Assembly: GCA_017462345.1 (NCBI GenBank)
Contig: JAFTRI010000017.1
Span: 1-64,000 of the forward strand
DNA length: 64,000 bases
Direction of reading: 5' to 3'
From: Muribaculaceae bacterium
GTDB taxonomy: Bacteria; Bacteroidota; Bacteroidia; Bacteroidales; Muribaculaceae
The notes under the pieces: generated by a model
What the model saw: the letters and a program-made list of their open reading frames with translations, nothing else
Told to the model about the DNA's origin: nothing
Database searches by the model: none
Program-made: the position numbers and the translations under genes
Shown: piece by piece, positions 17,151 through 26,493 of the stretch
Layout of the letters: each line of letters starts with the position of its first letter
Numbering within the stretch: the first letter of the stretch is position 1

Positions 17151-17387
17151 ATGAAAAAGAAACACATAGCGATACCGGCCGCATTGCTCGTCTATCTGGC
17201 AGTGATGGGCTTTATAGGATATGGGAATTATAAGGATGGCAGTTTCTCGGCCTTGCACTATTACGGCACGATGGGAGGTACGCTACTTGTTATCGTAGTG
17301 TTGTTTTTCAGCCTGCGGAAACGTGAACGGTTGCGTCGTGAAAGAGAGGATGACATGAGGAACAATGAACGGAATGATGAAAAATAA
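17151..17387 (+). CDS. Small two-span membrane protein
   Basis: The 78-residue product has two hydrophobic segments (IPAALLVYLAVMGFIGYG, GGTLLVIVVLFFSL) and a strongly charged cytosolic tail (RKRERLRREREDD). No family is recognised. It starts two bases after the exonuclease stop and twelve bases before the next lipoprotein gene, so it is part of the same transcript. Confidence 0.72.
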   Translation: MKKKHIAIPAALLVYLAVMGFIGYGNYKDGSFSALHYYGTMGGTLLVIVVLFFSLRKRERLRREREDDMRNNERNDEK

Positions 17388-17399
17388 CGTTCTATAGTG

Positions 17400-18326
17400 A
17401 TGAAACTTCCTGCGGCAATATTATTCCCTGTCCTGATGTCAGTTGTGTTAACGGGGTGCTTTACCGGAGTAGAAAGCACTCCCAAGATTACTGCCGATGA
17501 CGTGAAGCGTGAAAACGTGACGGTTACTGCAGAGCAGGAATTCCTTTCGGACATCAGGGCGGAGCAGTATGGCAAGTGGTCGCAAGGAAAGGAATTCCAT
17601 GTCACCGATGATAAAATTACGCTTATCTTCGGGGCATCGTCGCAGGATTATGGTGAGAATCTCGGCGGAAAAGAGTTGTGCTACATGGACAGCCGGCAGG
17701 TCATGTCGGTTACCGGCTCAAATGCCACGGAGATGACGTTTGTGTCCACGGCGGGAAATAAATATGTATATCGCGTGGATTGCACGGCTGAGGAACTGTG
17801 CAGACGGGAGGCGGTCGAGATACCGTTCACTATAGAGATGAGCCTTGTGAGGACAGTGAGGGAGCGGCTTATGGGGCGAAAGTTGTATATTCTCACTCCA
17901 GTGTGGTATGATGAAAATGACGCGGTAATGACCGGACGCAAGTTTGTCCCGGTTACGGTTACGGATGTGTCGCCCGGGAATACGGTATATCCCGTGAAGG
18001 TTACTTTTATCGATGAGGTTGGTGGAAAGCATGGTGTATTCATGTCGGTAGGTAAAAATGCGAATGTCCCGAGGATGTTCCATTCGCTGTTTGCCTTTGA
18101 GGATCCGCATAAAAAATATCCCAATATCAGTGACGAGACGTGGGATAACATCGTAAACGGACGTGTCGCTCCTGACATGACCCGTGATGAATGCCGCTTG
18201 TCACTCGGTGTGCCTAAGTCGGTCGACCGCCGTCCCGGATACGGTGGCGTACAGGAACTGTGGATATATGAGGATGGAATATACCTGATGTTTGAAGACG
18301 GATTGTTGCGGAATTTCAGGAAATAA
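17400..18326 (+). CDS. Lipoprotein with BamE-like C-terminal segment
   Basis: The 308-residue protein has a lipoprotein signal ending VLTGC (Cys20). The body is beta-rich with no catalytic motif I recognise. Its last 65 residues (WDNIVNGRVAPDMTRDECR, LGVPKSVDRRP, YGGVQELWIYEDGIYLMFEDG) resemble the short SmpA/BamE-type fold, in which a GxVxxGMT motif is followed by a strand-rich pair. This is a weak, pattern-based similarity. The gene is third in the exonuclease cluster. The ATG at 17400 is preferred to the GTG one codon earlier. Confidence 0.75.
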   Translation: MKLPAAILFPVLMSVVLTGCFTGVESTPKITADDVKRENVTVTAEQEFLSDIRAEQYGKWSQGKEFHVTDDKITLIFGASSQDYGENLGGKELCYMDSRQVMSVTGSNATEMTFVSTAGNKYVYRVDCTAEELCRREAVEIPFTIEMSLVRTVRERLMGRKLYILTPVWYDENDAVMTGRKFVPVTVTDVSPGNTVYPVKVTFIDEVGGKHGVFMSVGKNANVPRMFHSLFAFEDPHKKYPNISDETWDNIVNGRVAPDMTRDECRLSLGVPKSVDRRPGYGGVQELWIYEDGIYLMFEDGLLRNFRK

Positions 18327-18397
18327 CGATAATTGTCTGCCGATAAACATATTGTCAGGAAGATGTGTTATTAAGATGTGACTCACGATTTACAACT

Positions 18398-19159
18398 ATG
18401 AAACTGCGATTTTTAGGAACCGGAACATCTACGGGAGTACCCCAGATTATGTGTAACTGTACAGTGTGCCGTTCAGCTGATGAACATGACAAGCGGTTGA
18501 GGGCATCGGTGCTCCTGACGGTCAGTGACAAGAATCTGCTGATCGACTGCGGTCCCGATTTCCGTGAACAGATGCTCAGAAGCGGTAACCCGGAACTTGA
18601 GGCACTGATAGTGACACACAGCCACTATGATCATGTGGGAGGTGTTGATGACTTACGTCCATATTGCACAATAGGTGACGGTTTCCCGATATATTGCAAG
18701 GAGGATGTGGCACAGGATCTGCGGGAGCGGGTGCCGTATTGTTTTGCCGAGCATCCTTATCCCGGGGTTCCCGCTCTTAACCTGAATGTCGTGACAACTA
18801 AGCCGTTCATGATCGGTGATATTGAAGTGACGCCGTTGCCTGTGATGCACTACCGTCTGCCTATTTTCGGATATCGGGTAGGGAATCTTGCCTATATCAC
18901 TGACGCGAAGACGATAGAGGATTCAACTATAGGTATGATAAGGGGGATAGATACCCTTGTAATCAATGCGCTGCGCATAAAGGAGCATATCTCACATCAG
19001 AACCTGTCGCAGGCACTCGATGTTATAAGGGCGGTGAAACCGCGTGTGGCATATCTGACACATCTGAGCCATGACATGGGATTGCATGTGGATGTCTCTC
19101 AGCGGTTGCCCGAGAATGTGAAAATAGCGTATGACGGGTTGGTGATACATATACCGTGA
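18398..19159 (+). CDS. MBL-fold metallo-hydrolase (PhnP/RNase Z-like)
   Basis: The 253-residue protein is a one-domain metallo-beta-lactamase-fold hydrolase. It has the PhnP-type N-terminus LGTGTSTGVPQIMCNCTVCRS (two CxxC-like cysteines that may bind an extra metal), the metal motif HSHYDHVGG, a further ligand in VMHYRLPIFGYRV, TDAKTI and the C-terminal HLSHDMG. PhnP-like enzymes cleave cyclic or linear phosphodiesters; the substrate here is unknown. The ATG at 18398 is used because the family N-terminus begins exactly there. It is the last gene before a bidirectional terminator. Confidence 0.87.
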   Translation: MKLRFLGTGTSTGVPQIMCNCTVCRSADEHDKRLRASVLLTVSDKNLLIDCGPDFREQMLRSGNPELEALIVTHSHYDHVGGVDDLRPYCTIGDGFPIYCKEDVAQDLRERVPYCFAEHPYPGVPALNLNVVTTKPFMIGDIEVTPLPVMHYRLPIFGYRVGNLAYITDAKTIEDSTIGMIRGIDTLVINALRIKEHISHQNLSQALDVIRAVKPRVAYLTHLSHDMGLHVDVSQRLPENVKIAYDGLVIHIP

Positions 19160-19164
19160 CAATG

Positions 19165-19213
19165 AAAAAGCGATGGACTGTCCCTGCATAAGTGAACAGC
19201 CCATCGCTTTTTA
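19165..19213. terminator. Bidirectional terminator between MBL gene and ROK kinase gene
   Basis: AAAAAGCGATGG..CTGT pairs with ACAG.CCATCGCTTTTT, so the hairpin has an A-run on one side and a T-run on the other. It serves both converging genes. Confidence 0.88.
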
Positions 19214-19225
19214 TGGGATACTGCA

Positions 19226-20215
19226 TTAGAGCTGTGGCGGAACGATGTTGACCATGGGCTTGGCTTCCCATCCGAGTGCGCTTGCTCCAAGGACTGCGGC
19301 GTCGGCTTCCTTGAGTTCTGAAACAAGGACTTTAACCTTGCCTTTGAATATTGACATCATGTTTTTATCCAAAGAGTTGCGCAATGGCTTCAACAGGAGG
19401 TCTCCACTCTTGGCGAGCCCTCCGAACAGGATGAATGCTTCGGGGGATGAGAAAACAGTGAAATCGGCCAATGCTTCACCGAGCATGTTGCCGGTAAATT
19501 CAAAGATATCCTTGGCCAAACGGTCTCCGGCTATGGCTGCGTCATATACATCTTTGGATGTGATGTCTTCGGTGGGTATTTCGCGAAGAGTGGATGCGTC
19601 GGTGCGGGCTTCAAGGAATTCCCTGGCGGTGCGGGCAACACCGGTTGCCGAGCAATATGCTTCAAGGCATCCTGTACGGCCGCACCCGCACAGACGTCCG
19701 TTGTTGCGTTTCATGATCACGTGCCCCAATTCTCCGGCAAATCCATCGTGTCCGTAAACCAACTGGCCGTTGATTACGATTCCGCTTCCTACACCGGTGC
19801 CAAGTGTGATCATAATGAAATCCTTCAATCCACGTGCCGCACCGTAGGTCATTTCGCCGATTGCTGCCGCATTGGCATCATTGGTTATGGCAACTGGTAT
19901 CCCGAATTTTTCGCTTACAAGCTGGACCAATGGTATGGGGGTGGGCCATGGGAGATTTACGCCGTCTTCGATGATTCCGGTGTAATAGTTGGCGTTAGGC
20001 GCACCGATACCTATGCCATGTATTTTACCCACAGCATCGTTGGCTTCAACCAGGCGCATTGTCTCAGAGTACAACTCGTCGATGTAGTTGTTGATGTCGC
20101 TGTGTTTTTGTGTTTTTATTGACGCACTTGCGATAACCACTCCACGGGCGTCAACGATACCGAAAACGGTATTGGTACCACCCATATCGATACCTATAAC
20201 GTAGGGTTTACTCAT
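19226..20215 (-). CDS. ROK-family sugar kinase (glucokinase-like)
   Basis: The 329-residue protein has the ATP-binding GIDMGGTNTVFGIVDARG, GIGAPNANY, sugar-site GVNLPWP and ITNDANAAAIGE. Then come LGTGVGSGIVINGQL, the ROK histidine region FAGELGHVI and the zinc knuckle CGCGRTGCLEAYCS. Bacteroidales proteins of this type phosphorylate glucose or a related hexose. Substrate choice cannot be settled from motifs alone. It has its own -7 box and is probably monocistronic, facing the MBL gene. Confidence 0.9.
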   Translation of the reverse strand: MSKPYVIGIDMGGTNTVFGIVDARGVVIASASIKTQKHSDINNYIDELYSETMRLVEANDAVGKIHGIGIGAPNANYYTGIIEDGVNLPWPTPIPLVQLVSEKFGIPVAITNDANAAAIGEMTYGAARGLKDFIMITLGTGVGSGIVINGQLVYGHDGFAGELGHVIMKRNNGRLCGCGRTGCLEAYCSATGVARTAREFLEARTDASTLREIPTEDITSKDVYDAAIAGDRLAKDIFEFTGNMLGEALADFTVFSSPEAFILFGGLAKSGDLLLKPLRNSLDKNMMSIFKGKVKVLVSELKEADAAVLGASALGWEAKPMVNIVPPQL

Positions 20216-20253
20216 GATTTTAAATTTTAAAAGTTAAAAAGATTTCGTTGAGA

Positions 20254-20261
20254 CAAAGTTA
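20254..20261 (-). promoter_or_regulatory. -7 box of the ROK kinase gene
   Basis: TAACTTTG on the minus strand, 38 bases before the kinase start codon. No clear -33 box. Confidence 0.5.
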
Positions 20262-20390
20262 CGTTTAATTCTTAATTTTCCGAGCCCGGCATGATGAAAA
20301 GTTATGGCGGTTTTATATTTTTCGCTGGCGTGAAAAGAAATTAAACAATAAAGTAATAGGTTATATGAAGAAATCTATAATAAAAAATCA

Positions 20391-20398
20391 TATCTTTG
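20391..20398 (+). promoter_or_regulatory. -7 box of the NAGPA-domain gene
   Basis: TATCTTTG, 37 bases before the start codon. The sequence upstream is AT-rich with no clear TTTG. Confidence 0.55.
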
Positions 20399-20435
20399 TA
20401 GATATTAAAACCAACTATAAAAATACCATTGAATT

Positions 20436-23400
20436 ATGAAAAAACTGTTTTTGCCCTTAATGCTTTCGGCTATGGCTGCGATACCAGCCGGAGCTGAAAG
20501 CTTTACGGCCGGAGGTGAGACCTATACCTATACGGTTACATCGACATCGACTCCGTGTGACGGGGTGACGTACACCCGTATGAGGTTCACTGCTCCCAGC
20601 AGCTGTAATGTCAGTATCGCTGAAGTCGATCTGGCTAATGAGAACGTGAATGTCGAAGCATGGACCGGCAGTGACGCGTTGCTGAAGACAGAGAAGATGA
20701 CAACGTTCAGCAGCCGTAAAACTGTGGCTGGACTGAATCCGGTGGTGGTTCAGAACGCACATTTCTGGTCGATGAGCAGCCAGACCGGAACGTCGGCCGG
20801 AGTACACGCGACGACAACGTGTCTCGGCGGATGTATGGTAAACGGAAAGATAAAGACCGAGACCAACTGGGTTAACGACCAGTGGAACGGCGGCCCGTCA
20901 AGGCACGGGGTCTTGGGTATCACAAGTGACGGTAAGGCAATGATAGGTAATTACCAGACATTGGCAAGGGTTATGTGTCCCGCCAAGTGGGGTACTGATG
21001 AAAACAGCAATTCCCTGTACATTACCGAAATAAACAAGTATTGCATCGCAAGCGACTATATGGCGATGTTCACTCCTGAATATCCGAGTGACAGGGCTAT
21101 GAAGGTGATTGACACCTCGTCAGGACAACCGGGGACTGAAGTGTCAGGGACTGCAACAGAGGTGTACCTGACGCTTGATGCCGGTCAGGAGATGAAGCAC
21201 AACGAGTGGATCACTGCAACGGTGGGCAAGATCGTAACCAATACTTCGGGTGGTACACGTGGCAGCTATGACATTGTGCTTGTGGCATCGCCCGGTGTGA
21301 GCCAGAATGTGCTTGCCGGGGTTGCTGTCGGGGATCAGATGAAAGTAAAGTACTTCTGGCATCCTGTCGGAGACACAAGTACCGTGCCTGATTTCAAGCA
21401 TATCATTGCCGGTAACGCCATTGTGATGCAGAACGGTGCTGTAACCACGCGTGCAACCGATGAAAGCTATAATACTACGTCATACGCACGTTCGATGTAT
21501 GGAGTGAATTCCGCAGGGAACAAGCTGTATATGTGTGTCGTGGATAAAGGCTCCAATACGGAGGAGGGAATATCATACGGTGCGACATGTACCCGCATCA
21601 GTTATATAATGAATCATTTCGGTGCTCAGACTGTACTGTCGTGTGACGGTGGCGGTTCGGCCCAGATGGTGGTGAACGGAACGATGGCAACCAAGCCGAG
21701 TGACGGCAGTGAGCGTGCCGTGGCTTCGGGTCTGGTAGTGTATTCGGCATCGGAAAGTTCCGGAACTGATACTCCTGTCGTGGATACCTATGAAGAGGTG
21801 ACACCGGCAGCCGGGACAGCCAATCCGTACGCATTTGAAGTTACTGGCTCGGTTGCGGACAATACTCTGACAGTTAACTATGTGCTGAATACGGCCGCAA
21901 CAGGGGTTTCGGTCGTGCTCAAAAAGAACGGTACAACGGTTAAGACTGTCGCTCTTGACAGCAGCTGTCTTACTGAAGCCGCACACACGGCAACAGTCGA
22001 CATCTCAGGTCTGTCGGCCGGAGACTATACATGGGCAATAGAGGTGACCGGTGCTGCAAAGAGTGCCGTGCAGGAGTTCAAGTCGATCAGCTTCAACCAT
22101 CCTCAGGGTGTGGATACCGACCGCAATTTCGAGTCCCCTTATTTCGGACGTATATATGTTACTGAAGGGCGTGCGACATCGAGCAGCAGCCATTACAGTT
22201 ATGCTAACGGCGGTCAGGGACTGTATATGTTCACTCCGCGCTTTGTGGGGATCCAAAACTGGATAACCGGTGCATACTCCCATACAGGTGGTGTGACGTT
22301 TGACCAGACCGTAGGAACAAAATCGGGCGCTGATTTCCGCAAAGTGAGAGTTGCTGCTGACGGACGTATCTTCCTTACCCGTCAGAATGATAGCGGCAGC
22401 TATCTTCTTGAAGTGCCTGATGTCAACAGTGTGGTCCAGAACAATGCGGCATTCACTGACGTATTTACAGGCGGAGCATTGAACGCCACTACATTTGCAT
22501 ACGAAAACGGCAGCACGTTCATAGCCGCTCCCAATATCGGGTTTGACCTCAAGGGAGAGGGTGAATCATTGACGCTTGCCATGCTGTCGGGTCAGGCAAC
22601 ATTGTATAGCGGTACCGCAGTGTCGGCAACCCGCCTTGACCAGTATGCGCTTGGCACGAATGCCAACTGGAGCAGCTCGGCAGGTCCGGTGTCGGCCCTG
22701 TCAGGCAAATATACGGTGAACTATTCCGGGACAAATGTGTGCTACGACAACCGTGGCGGTATATGGTATTGCCAATATCGTCTTGAGCCGAGTGCAACAC
22801 AGCCTGCACTGGTTTATATCAGCCCGTCGGGTGTGGAAAAGTATCTTGACATAACATCTCCCCGCGGAGGTGGCGGAATACGGTTCAGCCCGGATTTCAG
22901 TCAGATTGCGATTGCAAGTTCGAAAACCACATTCTCTATCTATAACATCACGTATGCTTCAGATGATACCCCGACTCTTGACGAGGTGGTGCGAATCACT
23001 CACGGAATGGGAACCAATATTAATGATATTGCATGGGACTTGGCCAACAATATCTATGCTGTGAGCAATTCGGGTGAATTGTTCAAGGCCTTCAGTGTTC
23101 CCCGGTCCAATAATGTATTTGCAACAGAGGCTGCTTCTCAGTACGGGTTCACTATCGAGTCAAGCGGTACAGACCTTACCGGAGGAGAATCGGCTATCGA
23201 CGGGTATGAGCTGGTACAACAGTGGGAGCAGACCGAGAATATACTCACTGCCGGAAGCAACTCAAGATGGGCGACGGCTCATGACGGCAAGATATATGTA
23301 AATGACCATGGCAACAGCGTGCTGTACTATTATACGGAAGAAGGCAGGACCAATACCGGTATCACATCGGCTGCCGGAACTGCAATAACGAGTGACGATG

Positions 23401-24293
23401 CCGGAAACATCGTAGTGTCGACATCAATGTATGGAGGAGGGAATACTGCAATGAAAGTCCTCCCTGCCGGAGCTTCTGCATTCCAGGATCTTACGTTGAC
23501 TCTGCCGGCAGGCGTGAATGCCGGGCAGATGCAGTACCTCGGTGATGCTATCGGTGACATAATGGGAAGTGAAGGCGGTGCTTTGTTCCTGTTCCCGCAG
23601 AGCAATACATCGGCTGCCAAAATCATCATCCGTAATGGAGTGCAGGAATCGGCTGCTGCGATTGCCGTGACTGCAATCACTGCCGATGCGCAAAGTGTCG
23701 CTTTCCCGCTGACAAGTGATATAAACAGTAATGATATTGCTGCCAGAGTAAGAGGGCAAAAGCATTTCTATCATTCCGACGGCACTTCGTTTGTTCCGTA
23801 CGCTGACAATGGTGTCTCGACTACTGCCGGTGGTACTGTGTTCCGGCTTGGTGGCGTGTATTACGGTGTCGAACCGAAAGGAAAATCCTATTGCGACGGA
23901 TTCCAGATTGTGGATCTTGACAATAACGTGATTGTAGCTACACACGATGCAGAGTTCTCAACGGCAGCAATGTCGCCAAATTCCAATTGTATTATTGCCG
24001 AACCGACAAGCAATGACAAGGTTATGAATATCTACCAGTATGTTCCCGGGCAGCTTGCGACAATGTACACTTTCACGGTGAACAAGTCGACCGGAATAGG
24101 TGAAATGGAGGTTGCCGGAACAAGCGTGGTTGCCGGAGACGGGGTTATCCGTGTCATGGGAGAAGCAGCCTCAATCGAGGTATATAATGCAAGTGGTGTA
24201 CTTGTAAGCCGGGACGAAAGCGAGGTTTATTGTGCCGCAGGAGTGTATATCGTGCGTATTGACGGAAAGGTAACAAAAGTTGTTGTCAAGTAG
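20436..24293 (+). CDS. Secreted phosphodiester-glycosidase (NAGPA) domain protein with sorting-type tail
   Basis: This 1285-residue protein has a signal peptide (KKLFLPLMLSAMAAIPAGA). Residues about 70-440 are a NAGPA-type phosphodiester glycosidase domain, with the hallmark glycine-rich LSCDGGGSAQMVVNG near residue 400 and VVQNAHFWSM earlier. Residues 450-560 look like one Ig-like domain (NPYAFEVTGSVADNTLTV). Residues 565-1190 resemble a beta-propeller-like repeat region (FGRIYVTEGRA, ISPSGVEKYLDI, NDIAWDLANNIYAVS). The end (IEVYNASGVLVSR, AAGVYIVRIDGK) is a T9SS-type sorting tail. Domains of this kind remove a sugar-phosphate cap from glycans. The substrate is unknown. It has its own promoter box and terminator. 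Confidence 0.85.
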   Translation: MKKLFLPLMLSAMAAIPAGAESFTAGGETYTYTVTSTSTPCDGVTYTRMRFTAPSSCNVSIAEVDLANENVNVEAWTGSDALLKTEKMTTFSSRKTVAGLNPVVVQNAHFWSMSSQTGTSAGVHATTTCLGGCMVNGKIKTETNWVNDQWNGGPSRHGVLGITSDGKAMIGNYQTLARVMCPAKWGTDENSNSLYITEINKYCIASDYMAMFTPEYPSDRAMKVIDTSSGQPGTEVSGTATEVYLTLDAGQEMKHNEWITATVGKIVTNTSGGTRGSYDIVLVASPGVSQNVLAGVAVGDQMKVKYFWHPVGDTSTVPDFKHIIAGNAIVMQNGAVTTRATDESYNTTSYARSMYGVNSAGNKLYMCVVDKGSNTEEGISYGATCTRISYIMNHFGAQTVLSCDGGGSAQMVVNGTMATKPSDGSERAVASGLVVYSASESSGTDTPVVDTYEEVTPAAGTANPYAFEVTGSVADNTLTVNYVLNTAATGVSVVLKKNGTTVKTVALDSSCLTEAAHTATVDISGLSAGDYTWAIEVTGAAKSAVQEFKSISFNHPQGVDTDRNFESPYFGRIYVTEGRATSSSSHYSYANGGQGLYMFTPRFVGIQNWITGAYSHTGGVTFDQTVGTKSGADFRKVRVAADGRIFLTRQNDSGSYLLEVPDVNSVVQNNAAFTDVFTGGALNATTFAYENGSTFIAAPNIGFDLKGEGESLTLAMLSGQATLYSGTAVSATRLDQYALGTNANWSSSAGPVSALSGKYTVNYSGTNVCYDNRGGIWYCQYRLEPSATQPALVYISPSGVEKYLDITSPRGGGGIRFSPDFSQIAIASSKTTFSIYNITYASDDTPTLDEVVRITHGMGTNINDIAWDLANNIYAVSNSGELFKAFSVPRSNNVFATEAASQYGFTIESSGTDLTGGESAIDGYELVQQWEQTENILTAGSNSRWATAHDGKIYVNDHGNSVLYYYTEEGRTNTGITSAAGTAITSDDAGNIVVSTSMYGGGNTAMKVLPAGASAFQDLTLTLPAGVNAGQMQYLGDAIGDIMGSEGGALFLFPQSNTSAAKIIIRNGVQESAAAIAVTAITADAQSVAFPLTSDINSNDIAARVRGQKHFYHSDGTSFVPYADNGVSTTAGGTVFRLGGVYYGVEPKGKSYCDGFQIVDLDNNVIVATHDAEFSTAAMSPNSNCIIAEPTSNDKVMNIYQYVPGQLATMYTFTVNKSTGIGEMEVAGTSVVAGDGVIRVMGEAASIEVYNASGVLVSRDESEVYCAAGVYIVRIDGKVTKVVVK

Positions 24294-24322
24294 GACGATA
24301 ACTCATCTATAAATAAGACTAA

Positions 24323-24357
24323 AACGTGTCATCACCCGGTTGATGGCACGTTTTTTT
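24323..24357 (+). terminator. Terminator after the NAGPA-domain gene
   Basis: AACGTGTCATCA (24323-24334) pairs with TGATGGCACGTT (24341-24352; one T-G pair) and is followed by a run of T. Confidence 0.88.
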
Positions 24358-24648
24358 GTCATTTGCTGAATAAAGCGAAAAAATTGATTGTCATCACGAC
24401 AACCAATCTTAGTTAACCTTAAATCTAATACCATGAAAACACATGGCAAAAATATTGATTTAACACGGATAACACAATAAGGAATATGTCAAAATGATGT
24501 AAAATTAACATAGTTTGGTCTGTAATGGCGCGATTGGGAGATAGTGGGTGCGTTTTTGGTCGGATTTGGCTGATTCTTGTGGACAAATGATGCCTGTCGG
24601 CTAAAAATAATAGGAGCCGCTATATTAACATCACGTAACAGTAAATGC
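24358..24648. other. Intergenic stretch with leader-like sequence and a 15-codon frame
   Basis: No real gene is supported. Around 24384-24411 an imperfect hairpin (ATTGATTGTC / GACAACCAAT) is followed by TTAACCTTAAATCTAATACC and an ATG at 24434 opening a 15-codon frame (MKTHGKNIDLTRITQ, stop). The run-up resembles the leaders that precede surface-protein genes in Bacteroidales, but no such gene follows. Confidence 0.35.
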
Positions 24649-24683
24649 AAAAGCGAGGCTGCATCGGGGGCAGTCTCGCTTTT
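24649..24683 (-). terminator. Terminator of gpmI
   Basis: AAAAGCGAGGCTGC pairs with GCAGTCTCGCTTTT with one mismatch. On the minus strand it lies 25 bases after the gpmI stop and has the T-run in the right place; it also could work for the plus strand. Confidence 0.78.
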
Positions 24684-24707
24684 GATATGGAATTGAGAAT
24701 TGTGTTG

Positions 24708-26222
24708 TTAACCTATAAGGTTCTTGCCTGTCATTTCAGCGGGTTGCGGTATATCCATTATTTTCAGGATTGTCGGGGCGACATCGGCAAGAATACCGTC
24801 CTGGACTGTTGCACCGCTGCGTCCTGTCACATATACACATGGCACAGGATTGAGGGAATGGGCGGTATTGGGTGTCCCGTCGGGGTTGATCGCGTTGTCG
24901 GCATTACCGTGGTCAGCGATGATGATGACTTCATATCCGGCAGCTTTTGCCGCTTCAACAGTGTCTTTTACGCATTCGTCAACGGCCTTTACAGCTTTTT
25001 CGATGGCTTCGTAGATTCCGGTGTGTCCCACCATATCTCCGTTGGCATAGTTGACAACGATAAAATCGTATTTTTCAGCCTTTATTGCTTCAACGAGCTT
25101 GTCTTTTACTTCGTAAGCACTCATTTCGGGCTTCAGGTCGTAGGTCGCGACTTTGGGTGATGCGACAAGAATGCGTTCCTCCCCTTCAAAAGGCGTTTCA
25201 CGTCCTCCGTTAAAGAAGAATGTCACATGGGCATATTTTTCGGTCTCCGCAATGTGAAGCTGTTGCTTGTCGAGAGATGAGAGGTATTCCCCGAGCGTAT
25301 TTGATACGTTTTCTTTGTCAAACAGGATGTGTACTCCTGTAAAGGAAGCGTCATAGGGGGTCATGCAATAGTATTGCAGTCCGGGAATTGTCATCATTCC
25401 TTCCTCGGGCATATCCTTCTGGGTGAGGACAATCGTCAGTTCCTTTGCACGGTCATTACGGTAGTTGAAGAAAATGACGACATCGCCTTCTTTTATAGTC
25501 CCGTCGATGGTAGCGTTGGAAATGGGCTTTATGAACTCGTCGGTAACGTCGGCATCGTAGGATGCCTGTACTGCTGCCGGCATGTCATCGGCCTTGACAC
25601 CTTCACCTTTGACAAGAAGGTCATAAGCTACCTTTACCCGCTCCCAACGCTTGTCGCGATCCATCGCGTAATAGCGTCCGATGATTGATGCGATCTTTCC
25701 TGTCGACTTGGCGCAGTGGGATTCTACTTCTTCGATAAACCCTTTACCGCTGCGGGGGTCAGTATCACGTCCGTCCATGAAGCAGTGGATGAATACGTTG
25801 TTGAGCTTGTAGTGCTTTGCTATGTCACAGAGGGCAAATAAATGGTCGAGAGAGGAGTGTACACCGCCATTGGAGGTGAGACCCATGAAATGGATCGATT
25901 TGCCGTTCTCCTTTGCGTAGGAGAATGCGCTCTTTATTTCAGGGTTTTCAAGAATCGAACCGTCCTTGCATGCCTTGTTTATCTTGACAAGATCCTGATA
26001 CAGTACGCGTCCGGCACCGATGTTGAGATGCCCTACCTCGGAGTTTCCCATCTGTCCGTCGGGCAGACCCACATTCTCTCCGCTTGCCTGTAGCTGGGAA
26101 TGGGGATAGTTTTCCAACAGATAGTCCCAATAGGGGGTGGGGGTGGAGGATATTACATCGCCTTTGGTCTTGTTGCCGATGCCCCATCCGTCCAGAATCA
26201 TTAACAATGCTTTCTTACCCAT
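24708..26222 (-). CDS. gpmI: 2,3-bisphosphoglycerate-independent phosphoglycerate mutase
   Basis: This glycolytic enzyme interconverts 3- and 2-phosphoglycerate using two metal ions and a serine nucleophile. The 504-residue protein has MILDGWGIG (metal Asp), the nucleophile in [43 protein letters not shown], and the metal-binding [12 protein letters not shown] and IADHGNADN. Length is normal and no key residue is missing. It has its own -7 box and terminator, so it is a single-gene unit. Confidence 0.96.
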   Translation of the reverse strand: MGKKALLMILDGWGIGNKTKGDVISSTPTPYWDYLLENYPHSQLQASGENVGLPDGQMGNSEVGHLNIGAGRVLYQDLVKINKACKDGSILENPEIKSAFSYAKENGKSIHFMGLTSNGGVHSSLDHLFALCDIAKHYKLNNVFIHCFMDGRDTDPRSGKGFIEEVESHCAKSTGKIASIIGRYYAMDRDKRWERVKVAYDLLVKGEGVKADDMPAAVQASYDADVTDEFIKPISNATIDGTIKEGDVVIFFNYRNDRAKELTIVLTQKDMPEEGMMTIPGLQYYCMTPYDASFTGVHILFDKENVSNTLGEYLSSLDKQQLHIAETEKYAHVTFFFNGGRETPFEGEERILVASPKVATYDLKPEMSAYEVKDKLVEAIKAEKYDFIVVNYANGDMVGHTGIYEAIEKAVKAVDECVKDTVEAAKAAGYEVIIIADHGNADNAINPDGTPNTAHSLNPVPCVYVTGRSGATVQDGILADVAPTILKIMDIPQPAEMTGKNLIG

Positions 26223-26269
26223 GATTATGAATTTAAATTGAATGAGTTTATTTATTCTTTTTCAGTGTG

Positions 26270-26277
26270 CAAAATTA
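26270..26277 (-). promoter_or_regulatory. -7 box of gpmI
   Basis: TAATTTTG on the minus strand, 47 bases before the gpmI start codon. The -33 box is unclear. Confidence 0.45.
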
Positions 26278-26311
26278 CAAAATCTTCATTACAAAAACTA
26301 ATGGTAAAATA

Positions 26312-26343
26312 GAGGCTGCCTGAAGGGCGAGCCGGGCAGCCTC
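26312..26343 (-). terminator. Terminator-like hairpin after recJ-recQ
   Basis: GAGGCTGCC (26312-26320) pairs perfectly with GGCAGCCTC (26335-26343). On the minus strand it is followed by TATTTTACC, about 150 bases after the recQ stop. Confidence 0.6.
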
Positions 26344-26493
26344 CTCACGTTTCAACTATTTATGGGATTCTCAGTGCCGGGTATCACTACTCGATAAAGA
26401 GAATGGGGGATGTAAATTGACTGTTGCTTTCCAAGTCTCATATATAGAACAATTGACGTCAGCGCAGGATGGTTGCCTGTGCGCTAAAAGAGA

